Made by a program: the position numbers and the translations under genes. This document shows positions 29,691-38,287 of a stretch of DNA of 64,000 nt, piece by piece; positions within the stretch are counted from its first letter, which is position 1, and every line of letters begins with the position of its first letter. The DNA is from an uncultured Alphaproteobacteria bacterium (GTDB lineage: Bacteria > Pseudomonadota > Alphaproteobacteria > GCA-2731375): the NCBI GenBank assembly GCA_951812805.1, contig CATOSZ010000003.1:248001-312000 (forward strand). Reading direction: 5' to 3'. The notes beneath the pieces are model-generated. The model saw only the letters and a list, made by a program, of their open reading frames with translations. It did no database searches and was not told the DNA's origin.

Positions 29691-30982
29691 GCCGCGGGCC
29701 CCCTTCCGCTCCGTTTCTGTTCGATCATCTGGAAATAGCTCTCCAAACGGTTCTTCACGTTCGCCGGCGAGAAGTAGCGGGGATCGACCAGGTCCGACTC
29801 GATGAACGCGCCGGGCTTGCCGCTCCGCGCCTCGATCTGGCGGAGCATCAGCAGCTGGCCGGCAGAGAAGCTGTTGCAGCTCTTGATCGAGTTGATCAGC
29901 AAGCCATCGGCTTGGTAATCCTCGAGATAGCGGCACAGCATGTCGACGCGCGTCGGCAGGTTGAGATTGGTGTAGCAGCCGAGACAGTAGTCGGCGAGCG
30001 ACTCCAGCGGGTTGTCGGGATCGTGGCGGAAGCCGAAGTCGTAGACCCCGCCGACCTTGGTGTAGGTCGAGGCGACGACGACGGCGCCCTCGTCGTAGAA
30101 CATCTTCCAGAACTCGCGGAAGCTGGTCCAATTGGGCGGCCCCTCGACCACCAGGCGGTAGCGCTCGCCCGACATGTCGCCTTCCGGCGTAACGGGGCCC
30201 CGCCCCTCCGCCATGCGGGCGGCGACCTCGGCGCGGAGCAGGCGATAATACTCGCTCGCCTCGGGCGTGCCGCGAAACGCCGTGAAGATCGGCCCGATGT
30301 AGTAGACGCCGCCGAAATAGGCGTCGATCGGCGAGGGCCGGTTCTTGGCCGATTGCAGGACCCAGACCAGGTCATCCTCCGCCTTCGCCGATTCCTTCAT
30401 GTGCTGGCGCAGGCGGTCGATGTCGAACTTGATGCCGCTGACCCGTTCGAGCGTCGGGATCACCGATTCCTTCAGCTGCTTGACCACATAGTTGCGCATG
30501 TTGGGCGTAATGACGCCGTCGCCCTGATAGGGCACGTGCAGCATGATGGTCTCGCAGTCGTACTCGTTGCGGACCAGCTCGAACCACTTCATGAAGGTGA
30601 AACAGCCGGTGTAGGACAGCAGCAGCACGTCCGGCGTCGGCAGCTGCTCGCCGGTCGGTCCGATATTGCCTTGCAGCATCATCCCGAGGTCGGCCTTGAC
30701 GTAGGTGCAGACGTCCTCGGAGTGGCCGGCCCGCTCCGCCTCCTGGATCATCTTGCCGCTTTTCTTGCGCAGGCCGTTCTGCAGCGCATTGGTCTCCGGC
30801 AGGTTGCGCACCAGGTCGAAGCACATCAGCAGCTCGTTCAGGTTGCCCGGAACGAAGGTCGAGGCGACCTTCGCCCCGCGTTCGTGCGCCGTGGCCAGCG
30901 CGTGATAGTTGGCGTTGATCATCGCCTTCTGCTTCAGCATCGAGTCTTCTTTTTGGACGGGCGGTCTTTCGGTCTCGGCCAT
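29687..30982 (-). CDS. bcrB: benzoyl-CoA reductase subunit B (BcrB/BadE)
   Basis: One of the two substrate-binding subunits (431 aa from the ATG at 30982; a frame-matching ATG at 30994 is less likely). The sequence follows BcrB closely: [75 protein letters not shown] and [16 protein letters not shown]. Conserved Cys residues for the [4Fe-4S] clusters are in [12 protein letters not shown] and KSCNSFS. The start overlaps the bcrC stop as TGATG and has GGAG 7 nt before it. Confidence 0.93.
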   Translation of the reverse strand: MAETERPPVQKEDSMLKQKAMINANYHALATAHERGAKVASTFVPGNLNELLMCFDLVRNLPETNALQNGLRKKSGKMIQEAERAGHSEDVCTYVKADLGMMLQGNIGPTGEQLPTPDVLLLSYTGCFTFMKWFELVRNEYDCETIMLHVPYQGDGVITPNMRNYVVKQLKESVIPTLERVSGIKFDIDRLRQHMKESAKAEDDLVWVLQSAKNRPSPIDAYFGGVYYIGPIFTAFRGTPEASEYYRLLRAEVAARMAEGRGPVTPEGDMSGERYRLVVEGPPNWTSFREFWKMFYDEGAVVVASTYTKVGGVYDFGFRHDPDNPLESLADYCLGCYTNLNLPTRVDMLCRYLEDYQADGLLINSIKSCNSFSAGQLLMLRQIEARSGKPGAFIESDLVDPRYFSPANVKNRLESYFQMIEQKRSGRGPAA

Positions 30983-32145
30983 CAGGCGCTCCATAGCTTG
31001 ATCGAATCGGAAAAGGTTCCGGCCTGCTCGCGGATCGGCTGCAGCTGGCCGGAGTTCTCGGCGTATTTGAACGCGGTGTAGGGGATGCCCGCCGCGTCGA
31101 GCGCACGCTGCAGCATCGGCCGGTCGAGCAGAGCGGGATCGCAGAAACTGGGGGCGACCAGGATCACCCCCTCGGCGCCCGAGTCGGCGACCTGCTGGCA
31201 GAGGAACTGGCCCTTGGCCTGCTTGTCCGGCTCGTACTTGGCCGAGGTCGCCGTCGAGTGGTGGAGGAAGGCTTGCGCCAAATTGTCCAGCGGATCGCCG
31301 TCCACCGCCACGTCCTCCAGCAGCCAGCGGGTCGACAGCATGAAGTCGTCGTTGACCACATAGCAGCCGGCGAGCTCGATCGACTTGATGAGGCCGAGCG
31401 GCGGCTGCTCGCAGAAACCGCCCGCCAGCACGATCCGGCAGTTGTCACGGAGCGGCCGGTCCGAGGCCCGGGCGGCGGCGATATAGTCGTCGACCAGCCG
31501 GGTATGCGCCTCCACCGGCAGGACCATGCCGGCCCGGACCACCAGATAGACTTCCGAGGTCGGCGCCAGCCAGGGCTGCTCGGCGCGGAAGGCGTAGAGG
31601 CGGCCGATCGCCCGGCGGTTCTCGTTATAGACGGCGATCGAGGCGCGGAGATCGTCGTCCTCGATGTCCCGGCCGGCGATCCGTCCCATGTCCTCGCGAA
31701 GGATCTCCAGTTCCCGCAGATAGTAGGTCCCGCCGATCCCGTCGTCGAAGTTCTGCGGCACGTCGAAGTAGCGCGCGTATTTGTCGGGAAACAGCAGGGT
31801 CCACATGCCCGAGAGGTTGCGGATCACGTCGCAGATGCTCGGGAACAGCATGCCGTCGAGCGCGTCGAGGCGGCCGGTCAGGCCGAGCTCCACCGTCGAG
31901 CGCGGGATGCGGCAGATGTAGCTCTGGTAATAGGCGTCGCCCTGGATCACCTCCAGGCTCTCCCCCCCGCCGAGGATGCCGACGGGCAGCATGCCGGCGG
32001 CATGGATGATCTCGCAGGGCACGTAGATCGGCATGTAGCCGATGGCCTTGCGGCCCGGCTGTTCCGCCTTCCAGTCCGACACGCTGGTGAAGCGGAGATC
32101 CTCGAACAGGGCCTGGCAGCGGTCCACGATGTGCTCGACGGTCAT
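30982..32145 (-). CDS. bcrC: benzoyl-CoA reductase subunit C (BcrC/BadD)
   Basis: BcrC (387 aa) forms with BcrB the module that binds benzoyl-CoA and reduces it to cyclohexa-1,5-diene-1-carboxyl-CoA. Diagnostic stretches: YVPCEIIHAAGMLPVGILGG, IQGDAYYQSYICRIPRS, GMLFPSICDVIRNLSGMW, GGFCEQPPLGLIKSIELAGC, and the end IREQAGTFSDSIKLWS. Cluster cysteines are visible in SYIC, SIC and GGFC. GGAGG precedes the ATG. It is the first gene of the operon and is divergent from the GNAT gene at 32399. No ferredoxin or dienoyl-CoA hydratase gene is adjacent. Confidence 0.93.
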   Translation of the reverse strand: MTVEHIVDRCQALFEDLRFTSVSDWKAEQPGRKAIGYMPIYVPCEIIHAAGMLPVGILGGGESLEVIQGDAYYQSYICRIPRSTVELGLTGRLDALDGMLFPSICDVIRNLSGMWTLLFPDKYARYFDVPQNFDDGIGGTYYLRELEILREDMGRIAGRDIEDDDLRASIAVYNENRRAIGRLYAFRAEQPWLAPTSEVYLVVRAGMVLPVEAHTRLVDDYIAAARASDRPLRDNCRIVLAGGFCEQPPLGLIKSIELAGCYVVNDDFMLSTRWLLEDVAVDGDPLDNLAQAFLHHSTATSAKYEPDKQAKGQFLCQQVADSGAEGVILVAPSFCDPALLDRPMLQRALDAAGIPYTAFKYAENSGQLQPIREQAGTFSDSIKLWSA

Positions 32146-32224
32146 AGGGTCGACCTCCTTCGGGCGCCCGTGGCGCCGTTGGACCCGATGATGCGAACTG
32201 GCGCCGATCGATCGGGCCGCCTTC

Positions 32225-32254
32225 TTTATATGTAAAATCGTACGCCAATACCAA
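32225..32254 (-). promoter_or_regulatory. probable bcrCBAD promoter in the divergent intergenic region
   Basis: On the minus strand TTGGTA (32254-32249) and TATAAA (32230-32225) are 18 nt apart, in an AT-rich patch of an otherwise GC-rich 253-bp gap between bcrC and the divergent GNAT gene. The Rrf2/BadM-like regulator encoded nearby would be expected to bind here; I see no convincing operator. Confidence 0.45.
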
Positions 32255-32398
32255 TTAAAGGATCAATGCGAAATCGACGCCCCGCTCGGGACAAACTGTC
32301 GCAGGCACCGCATCGCCCCTCGGCGACAGGCGCCCTTGGCCCGTCCGGCTGGTGTAAGCTTCCCCATTCGCATCACCGCCGCTTGCCCGAGGATCGCC

Positions 32399-32869
32399 AT
32401 GTCCACCGCCCCTGCCCCCGACCCCGGTCCCGTCCTTCGCCGCGCGCGGGCCGCCGATCTGGAGGCGGTCACCCGGCTCGACGACGTCGCCACCGGCATG
32501 GCCAAGCCCGACTACTGGCGCGACATCTTTGCCCGTTACGTGCGCCGCCGGCGCGCCGGACGCCACTTTCTGGTCGCCGAGGCGGGGGCTGAGATCATCG
32601 GCTTTGTCGTCGGCGAGGTCCGGGCCTGGGAGTTCGGCTCCCCGCCCTGCGGCTGGGTCTTCGCCGTCAACGTCGCACCCGGCTGGCGCGAGGCGGGCAT
32701 CGGCGGACGGCTGTTTCACGAAATCGGCGACCGCTTCCGCGACGAGGGCGTCGAGACGGTTCGCACCATGGTCTCGCGCGCCGACACCTTGAACCTCGCC
32801 TTCTTCCGCGCACAGGGCTTGACCTCGGGGCCCTACATCGAATTGGAGTGCCGCCTCGAGGAACGCTGA
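32399..32869 (+). CDS. GNAT acetyltransferase, in the position of BadL
   Basis: A 156-aa GNAT protein: RRARAADLEAVTRLDDVA at the N-terminus, FAVNVAPGWREAGIGGRLF (acetyl-CoA P-loop, R/Q-x-x-G-x-G/A variant) and DTLNLAFFRAQGLTSGP. In Rhodopseudomonas palustris a GNAT gene (badL) and an Rrf2 repressor gene (badM) accompany the benzoyl-CoA reductase operon; the same pair follows here divergently from bcrC, so a role in controlling or protecting the pathway by acetylating an aromatic amine is plausible but inferred. The ATG at 32399 has GAGGA upstream. Confidence 0.75.
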   Translation: MSTAPAPDPGPVLRRARAADLEAVTRLDDVATGMAKPDYWRDIFARYVRRRRAGRHFLVAEAGAEIIGFVVGEVRAWEFGSPPCGWVFAVNVAPGWREAGIGGRLFHEIGDRFRDEGVETVRTMVSRADTLNLAFFRAQGLTSGPYIELECRLEER

Positions 32870-32944
32870 CCGGGCGGCGTTGTGCGCGCCGGGCCGGCAT
32901 GCGATAGATCGGTACCGGATTGCCGATTAGGATCGAGCCTGGAC

Positions 32945-33373
32945 ATGTGGCTGCAGAAGTCGTCGCTCTTCGCCCTATATGCCGTGCTCGAGCTGGCGCG
33001 CGAGCCGGATCGTCGCCTGGCGACCGCCGACATCGCACGGACCTACGACATCTCGGCCCATCATCTGGCCAAGGTGATGCGGACGCTGGTGCGCGCCGGC
33101 CTGATCGAGAGTGTCCGCGGCGCCGGCGGCGGCTATCGCTTCGCCGGCAACATCGCCCGGGTCACCCTGTTCGACGTCATCGAGCTGTTCCAACCGCTGG
33201 AGCCGGAGGTCGACCCCTCGCTGCGGCACGCGGTCGGGGCGACCATGATCGGCGGCGCCCTGCAGGCGGTGAACGCCGAGATCAACGAGCTCTCCCTCGC
33301 CACGCTGCGCTCGATCACGTTGAAAAGCCTGCTGAAGCACGCGCCGAAGATCGACACGCCGATGGCCGGATAG
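32945..33373 (+). CDS. Rrf2-family transcriptional regulator (BadM-like)
   Basis: A 142-aa Rrf2 regulator beginning MWLQKSSLFALYAVLELARE. The winged helix-turn-helix is visible (TADIARTYDISAHHLAKVMR, then ESVRGAGGGYRFAG in the wing). There is no cysteine at all, so unlike IscR/NsrR it cannot bind an Fe-S cluster and must sense another signal. Position beside bcrCBAD and the GNAT gene points to BadM, the repressor of benzoyl-CoA reductase genes in R. palustris. The ATG at 32945 fits the family start. Confidence 0.82.
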   Translation: MWLQKSSLFALYAVLELAREPDRRLATADIARTYDISAHHLAKVMRTLVRAGLIESVRGAGGGYRFAGNIARVTLFDVIELFQPLEPEVDPSLRHAVGATMIGGALQAVNAEINELSLATLRSITLKSLLKHAPKIDTPMAG

Positions 33374-33389
33374 GGGAGGCAGCCACGGC

Positions 33390-33863
33390 ATGGATGACGT
33401 AGCCCTCGCGCGCGCGATCCATGTCGCGGCCGTCGTCCTCTGGATCGGCGGCGTCGGCTTCGTGACGACGGTCCTCCTCCCCGCGGTCCGCGCCTCGGAG
33501 ACGCCGGAAACGCGCGTCGCCCTCTTCGAGGCGCTCGAGGGACGCTTTTCCTGGCAAGCCCGCGTGACCACCCTGCTCACCGGCGCGAGCGGCCTCTACC
33601 TGGTCGAGGCCCTCGACGCCTGGGAACGGTTTGGCGATCCGACCCAGTGGTGGATGCACGCCATGGTCCTGGTCTGGCTGCTGTTCACCGTCGCCCTGTT
33701 CGTGGCCGAACCGCTGGTTCTACGGCGCTGGTACGCACGGGCCACCAAGGAAGACCCCGACCGGGCCCTGCGTTTGATCGCCCGCCTGCATGTGGTGGCC
33801 TTGACGCTCAGCCTCGTCACCGTCCTGGGCGCCGTCGCCGGCAGTCACGGCTTCTCCCCGTAG
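33390..33863 (+). CDS. four-helix membrane protein, unknown function
   Basis: A 157-aa integral membrane protein with about four transmembrane helices (AIHVAAVVLWIGGVGFVTTV; a segment around residue 62; WWMHAMVLVWLLFTVALFVA; VVALTLSLVTVLGAVAG). Histidines at the start of helices 1, 3 and 4 suggest a haem- or metal-binding bundle of the CopD/DUF2269 sort, but this is not certain. It begins 16 nt after the Rrf2 stop with GGGGAGG upstream, so it is probably co-transcribed with the regulator. Confidence 0.7.
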   Translation: MDDVALARAIHVAAVVLWIGGVGFVTTVLLPAVRASETPETRVALFEALEGRFSWQARVTTLLTGASGLYLVEALDAWERFGDPTQWWMHAMVLVWLLFTVALFVAEPLVLRRWYARATKEDPDRALRLIARLHVVALTLSLVTVLGAVAGSHGFSP

Positions 33864-33885
33864 CGGGGCCCGAACCAAACCCGGA

Positions 33886-34830
33886 TCAGTCCGCCGCGCG
33901 GGTCATGATCTCCTCGGCGAAATGATCGATCCGCTCCAGACTCTGGTTCAAGGACGGCGAGCGGATGTCGAAAATCAGTTCCGAAACGCCGAGGCCCGCA
34001 TAGGTGTGGATATCCTCGACCACCTCATCCGGGCCGCCGGAGAAGGGTTTGCGTATGCCCGGCGCCGCCGGCAGGCCCGGATCGTAGACCGGCGCCTTGA
34101 AGGAGATCGTGATGTCCTCGTAGTTCCGCCCTTCCTCCTCGCAGCGCTGTTTCAGCTCGCTCAGCAGGGGGGCGAACTCGTCGGGCGGCAGCGGCACGGC
34201 GGCGTTGGCGCCCACCGGATGCCAGCCGTCGCCCATGCGCGCGGTGCGGCGAATCGCTGGACGGCTGTGCCCGCCGATCCAGATCGGCGGATGCGGCTTC
34301 TGCACGGGATGGGGCAGGCAATGCAGGGGTGCAAAGGAATAGAACTCCCCCTCATAGGCCGCCGGGTCCTGGGTCCACACGGTCTTGAAGATATCGATGT
34401 ATTCATCGCTCGCCTTGCCGCGCTTGTGATAGTCGGGCGCGTCCAGGGCCTGGAACTCCTCCTTCATCCAGCCGACGCCGATGCCGACGGTAACCCGCCC
34501 CTTCGACAGCACGTCGATCGTCGCCAGCGTCTTGGCGCACAGCAGCGGATTGCGGTGCGGCACGACCATGACGCTGGTGACCAGGCGCAGCCGCTCGGTC
34601 TTCGCGGCGATGAAGCTCATCAATGCCAGCTGTTCCAGCGCGTCGCCCTGCCCGGGGAAGGAGCCGTCGACCGTGTAGGGATAGGGGGAATTGATCTCGA
34701 CCGGGAAGACCACGTGATCGGCAATCATCACGCTGTGGAAGCCCTTCGCCTCGGCATGGGCGACCAGGCGGGCCAGGGCCTCGGGCGTGGCGTTCTCGCC
34801 CCGCGTCGGCAGATAGAATCCATATTTCAC
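33886..34830 (-). CDS. LLM-class flavin-dependent oxidoreductase (TIGR03619-like)
   Basis: A 314-aa luciferase-like monooxygenase-fold oxidoreductase. The GTG at 34830 is chosen: it has GGGAGGG upstream and starts VKYGFYLPTRG, the family N-terminus. Conserved parts are HSVMIADHVVFP, RLVTSVMVVPHRNPLLCAKT, VTVGIGVGWMKEEF and PPIWIGGHSRPAIRRTARMG. It would use reduced flavin (FMNH2 or F420) as cosubstrate; substrate unknown. It is convergent with the membrane-protein gene. Confidence 0.85.
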   Translation of the reverse strand: MKYGFYLPTRGENATPEALARLVAHAEAKGFHSVMIADHVVFPVEINSPYPYTVDGSFPGQGDALEQLALMSFIAAKTERLRLVTSVMVVPHRNPLLCAKTLATIDVLSKGRVTVGIGVGWMKEEFQALDAPDYHKRGKASDEYIDIFKTVWTQDPAAYEGEFYSFAPLHCLPHPVQKPHPPIWIGGHSRPAIRRTARMGDGWHPVGANAAVPLPPDEFAPLLSELKQRCEEEGRNYEDITISFKAPVYDPGLPAAPGIRKPFSGGPDEVVEDIHTYAGLGVSELIFDIRSPSLNQSLERIDHFAEEIMTRAAD

Positions 34831-34958
34831 GCGCTTCCCTCCCAATTCGGCGACACTGGCGGGCAATCTACCCCCGAAGACCACCTGGGCGCGAGCAATC
34901 ACTTGCGGGCGGCGGCCGGCCGGGGCAGGTTACGGGAAATGAGGGAGGCGGCATAACG

Positions 34959-36308
34959 ATGCGACTTGATAGCCGGGGCTTGCCCCTGACGACATCCAGC
35001 GCCGAGGCGGCCGGTCACCTGGAGCGGGCGATCGAAAGTTTCAATTACTGGCGGGTCGACGTGATGGATCATCTGGGCGCGGCGCTCGCCGCCGATCCCG
35101 ACTTTCCCTTCGCGCACGCCTTCAAGGGCCTTTTCCTGGTCGGCGGCCGCAGCGCCAAGTACGCCGACATCATCGCCGAATCCCTGAATGCCGCCAAAGC
35201 CGGCATCGCCGACGTCTGCCCGCGCGAACGCAGCTACATCGAAGCGCTGGAGGCCGCCGCCGCCGGCCGGCTGATGGATGCCGCCCAGAAGTACGAAGCC
35301 GTGTTGGGCGAGCATCCGACCGACCTGCTGGGCCACCGTTTCGTCCAGCAGGAATATTTCTGGATGGGCCACGCCGACAACATGCGCGATGTCGTCGAGC
35401 GTGCGGCACCTGCCTTCGAGGACGACACACCGGACTATTCGCTCTATCTGGCCTGCCGCGCCTTCTCCAACGAGGAGGCGCTGAACTATCAGGCGGCGGA
35501 GCGGTTCGGCCGCAAGGCGCTGGAGCTGGATCCGGGCGATCCCTGGGCGGCCCACGCCATGGCCCACGTCCTGGTCATGCAGGGGCGGGTCGACGAAGGC
35601 GTCACCTTGATCGAAGGCCTCAAGGACAACTGGGCCGGCAAGAACCAGATCGTCCATCACCTCTGGTGGCACCTTTGCCTCTTCCTGCTGGAGCGCGGCG
35701 AACACGAGCGCATCCTTGAGCATTACGACGCCTGGATCCGCAATCCTGAATCGCCCCTCGTCCAGGCCGTGCCCGACGCCTATATCGACATCCAGAACTG
35801 CGCCGCCCTGCTGTTGCGCCTGGAATTGCGCGGCGTCGAGGTCGGCCCGCGCTGGGACGCGATCGCCGACGTCGCCGAGGGCCGAATCGACGATCACGCG
35901 AGCCCCTTCACCGACCCCCATGTGGCGATGATCCTCGCCGCCGCCGGCCGGGAGGAGCGGGCGCAGGCCGTGGTCGCCTCGATGCTGGCCGATGCCGAGG
36001 GCGACGAAGGTCCCCTCGGCGTCGCAATTCGCCGTGCCGCCGCGCCCTGTGCCCAGGCCTCGATCGCGCATCGGCGCGGCGAACACGACGCGGTCGTGAC
36101 CACCCTGATGGCGGCACGGCACGACTTCCCGCACATGGGCGGCAGCCATGCCCAGCGCGACATCTTCTACCAGATGCTGGTCGATTCTTGCCTGAAGTCG
36201 GGACGCGACGGCGAACTCGCCACGCTGATCCAGGAGATCAAGCAGATCGGCTTCGCCCAGGTCGAGGGCCGGACGCTCTATTCCCAAGCGGCCGAACGCG
36301 CGAACTGA
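34959..36308 (+). CDS. TTC38-like tetratricopeptide protein
   Basis: A 449-aa protein of the family that includes eukaryotic TTC38. It lacks a signal peptide and is built of helical repeats; DFPFAHAFKGLFLVGG, YFWMGHADNMRDVVERA, RFGRKALELDPGDPWAAHAM (a clear TPR) and HVLVMQGRVDEGVTLIEG are characteristic. The biochemical role of the family is not established. The start at 34959 gives the family N-terminus. It is monocistronic by spacing. Confidence 0.8.
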   Translation: MRLDSRGLPLTTSSAEAAGHLERAIESFNYWRVDVMDHLGAALAADPDFPFAHAFKGLFLVGGRSAKYADIIAESLNAAKAGIADVCPRERSYIEALEAAAAGRLMDAAQKYEAVLGEHPTDLLGHRFVQQEYFWMGHADNMRDVVERAAPAFEDDTPDYSLYLACRAFSNEEALNYQAAERFGRKALELDPGDPWAAHAMAHVLVMQGRVDEGVTLIEGLKDNWAGKNQIVHHLWWHLCLFLLERGEHERILEHYDAWIRNPESPLVQAVPDAYIDIQNCAALLLRLELRGVEVGPRWDAIADVAEGRIDDHASPFTDPHVAMILAAAGREERAQAVVASMLADAEGDEGPLGVAIRRAAAPCAQASIAHRRGEHDAVVTTLMAARHDFPHMGGSHAQRDIFYQMLVDSCLKSGRDGELATLIQEIKQIGFAQVEGRTLYSQAAERAN

Positions 36309-36315
36309 CCCTCGC

Positions 36316-36537
36316 TCAGGCCCGGGGGCAGTCCGCCCGGGCGCAGGCCGGCGCCGCGCCGTCGACGTAATCGCCGCAGACGGGGCAGGCCTCGAGGCTG
36401 AGGGTGTCGTCGGCCGGCGGCGGTTCGGCCCGCCCGCGCCCGACCTTGGCGTCGTTGCGGCGGCGCAGGAAGCGGGTGGCCAGCACCACGCCGGCGATGA
36501 TCGCCACCGTCAACAGGATCTTGGATGGGCTTAGCAT
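36316..36537 (-). CDS. small membrane-anchored zinc-ribbon protein
   Basis: A 73-aa protein: one N-terminal transmembrane helix (ILLTVAIIAGVVLATRFL), a basic stop-transfer RRRN, a short linker and a C-terminal four-cysteine knuckle (EACPVCGDYVDG then ACARADCPRA), likely zinc-binding and cytoplasmic. I favour the ATG at 36537; an ATG at 36579 would add 14 residues. Function unknown. It is convergent with the TTC38-like gene, 7 nt away. Confidence 0.6.
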   Translation of the reverse strand: MLSPSKILLTVAIIAGVVLATRFLRRRNDAKVGRGRAEPPPADDTLSLEACPVCGDYVDGAAPACARADCPRA

Positions 36538-36710
36538 GGGGGCCGTTCCCTCGTGGCGCGCTTCCGCAAGCTTACCCATTCAGGCATGCAGGTCCAGTGT
36601 GGGCCTGGCCGTACACTTTTGTGAATTGTTTTCGAGACGCCCGGGCCCAACTATGGCCCCATGGGACCGGCGTGGAGGCCGGCGATAGGAAGGCAAAAGG
36701 GGGCCGGCCG

Positions 36711-37709
36711 ATGTTTTATTTCCGACGCAAGGGATGGGAAGTGCCAGATTCCCAGGCGACCGACGAGGCCATCTTCATGAGCCGCCGTCGTTTCGCCAAG
36801 TCACTGGCCGCGGGTTCGATCCTGGCGACGGCCGCGCCCGCCGCGCTGATCGCCGGTTCGGGCGAAGCGCTGGCCAAGCGCGTGCCGCTCACCGTCGAAG
36901 GGGATCCCTCGGCCGATCTCTACCCGGTGATTCGCAATCCCCGCTACAAATTCAGCCGCGAGATCACCCCGGCCGAGATCAACGCCTCCTATAACAATTT
37001 CTATGAATTCGGCTCCCACAAGTCGGTCTGGAAGGCCGCACAAGACCTGAAGACCCGGCCTTGGATGGTGAAGGTCGACGGCATGGTCGAGAAGCCCTTC
37101 GATATCGCCATCGACGATCTGCTGAAGCAGGTCCGGCTGGAGGAACGCGTCTACCGCCACCGTTGCGTCGAGGCCTGGTCGATGGTCGTACCGTGGAGCG
37201 GTTTCCCGCTCGCCGACCTGGTGAAGCTCGCCAAGCCGCTCGGCAAGGCGAAATACGTTCGCTTCGAGAGCTTCCATGATTCCGGCATGGCGAGCGGCCA
37301 GAAAGCCTTCTGGTATCCCTGGCCCTATACCGAGGGCGTGACCATGGCGGAAGCGATGAACGAGCTGCCCTTCATGGTCACCGGCGCCTACGGGCAGCCG
37401 ATGGCCAAGCAGTTCGGCGCACCGTTGCGCCTGGCGCTGCCCTGGAAGTACGGCTTCAAGCACATCAAGTCGATCCAGCGCGTGACCTTCACCGACCAGC
37501 GCCCGGAGACCTTCTGGGAGAAGCTGGCGGCGCGGGAATACGGCTTCTGGGCCAACGTCAATCCCGAAGTGACTCACCCCCGCTGGTCGCAGGCGACCGA
37601 GCGTGTGCTGGGCAGCCAGGAACGCGTCCCGACGCAGCTCTATAACGGCTATGGCGAGTTTGTCGCCAGCCTCTACGAGGGCATGAAGGGCGAGGCCCTG
37701 TTCAAGTAG
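36711..37709 (+). CDS. msrP: methionine-sulfoxide reductase catalytic subunit MsrP (YedY)
   Basis: A 332-aa molybdopterin enzyme that repairs oxidised methionine in periplasmic proteins. A twin-arginine signal is visible (SRRRFAKSLAAG at residues 24-35), and the Mo-ligating cysteine is in YRHRCVEAWSMVVPW. The frame is open upstream, but the ATG at 36711 has GGCCGG before it and gives the family N-terminus. Its usual partner, the haem membrane subunit MsrQ, is not next to it: the following gene is on the other strand. The partner may be elsewhere. Confidence 0.93.
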   Translation: MFYFRRKGWEVPDSQATDEAIFMSRRRFAKSLAAGSILATAAPAALIAGSGEALAKRVPLTVEGDPSADLYPVIRNPRYKFSREITPAEINASYNNFYEFGSHKSVWKAAQDLKTRPWMVKVDGMVEKPFDIAIDDLLKQVRLEERVYRHRCVEAWSMVVPWSGFPLADLVKLAKPLGKAKYVRFESFHDSGMASGQKAFWYPWPYTEGVTMAEAMNELPFMVTGAYGQPMAKQFGAPLRLALPWKYGFKHIKSIQRVTFTDQRPETFWEKLAAREYGFWANVNPEVTHPRWSQATERVLGSQERVPTQLYNGYGEFVASLYEGMKGEALFK

Positions 37710-38244
37710 CCGCCGCGCGGGCCTGCCAGTGCCGCCGGCCCATGCGATAGAGGCGGAGCGTGTCACGGTAGTAGCGATCGCTCATGCCGATATAGCGCAA
37801 GCCGAGCTTCTCGATGACGGCCCGGGAGGCGTGGTTCTCCGTTCGGGCGAGCGCGATCACCGCATTCGGATCGAGGGTGGCGAAGCCCCACGCGAGGCAA
37901 GCGCCCGCCGCTTCCGTCGCTATGCCCTTGCCCCAGACCCGGGGCGACAAGGCGTACATCAATTCGAGCGAGCCGGGCTCGACCGGGACCGGGCGCAGGC
38001 CGCAATAGCCGATCGCCGTCGGGCAGGCCCGGGCGGTCACGGCAAACGCGCCGGTGCCGGCCTCGCGAAATTCGCCCCGGCTGTCGCGAATGAAGTCGGC
38101 GGCGAAGTCCCGTGCGCCGTCCCCGTCCATCGCCTCGACCGCCAGGTGGCGCAGCACATGCGAATCGGCGAACAGCGCCGCGATCTCGCGAAGGTCGCCG
38201 GTGTCGAGCCGCCGCAGGATCAGCCGTTCCGTCTCGATTTCCAC
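37702..38244 (-). CDS. GNAT-family acetyltransferase (RimJ/RimL type)
   Basis: A 180-aa acetyltransferase beginning IETERLILRRLDTGDLREIA, typical of the family. The acetyl-CoA loop is SPRVWGKGIATEAAG and the end motif RTENHASRAVIEKLGLRYIG. I choose the GTG at 38244 because GGGGAGGGG lies just upstream; the longer frame begins inside the divergent neighbour. It overlaps the msrP stop by 8 nt tail to tail. Confidence 0.87.
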   Translation of the reverse strand: MEIETERLILRRLDTGDLREIAALFADSHVLRHLAVEAMDGDGARDFAADFIRDSRGEFREAGTGAFAVTARACPTAIGYCGLRPVPVEPGSLELMYALSPRVWGKGIATEAAGACLAWGFATLDPNAVIALARTENHASRAVIEKLGLRYIGMSDRYYRDTLRLYRMGRRHWQARAAAT

Positions 38245-38287
38245 CGGCCCCTCCCCTCGCCGCGTCGATTGCTTGTAGCATGAGGCG

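Noticed and set aside
32251-32266. FNR/CRP-like box upstream of bcrC (TTGATCCTTTAATTGG on the minus strand)
   Set aside because: Only the left half matches TTGAT-N4-ATCAA; the right half does not, so it is not called.
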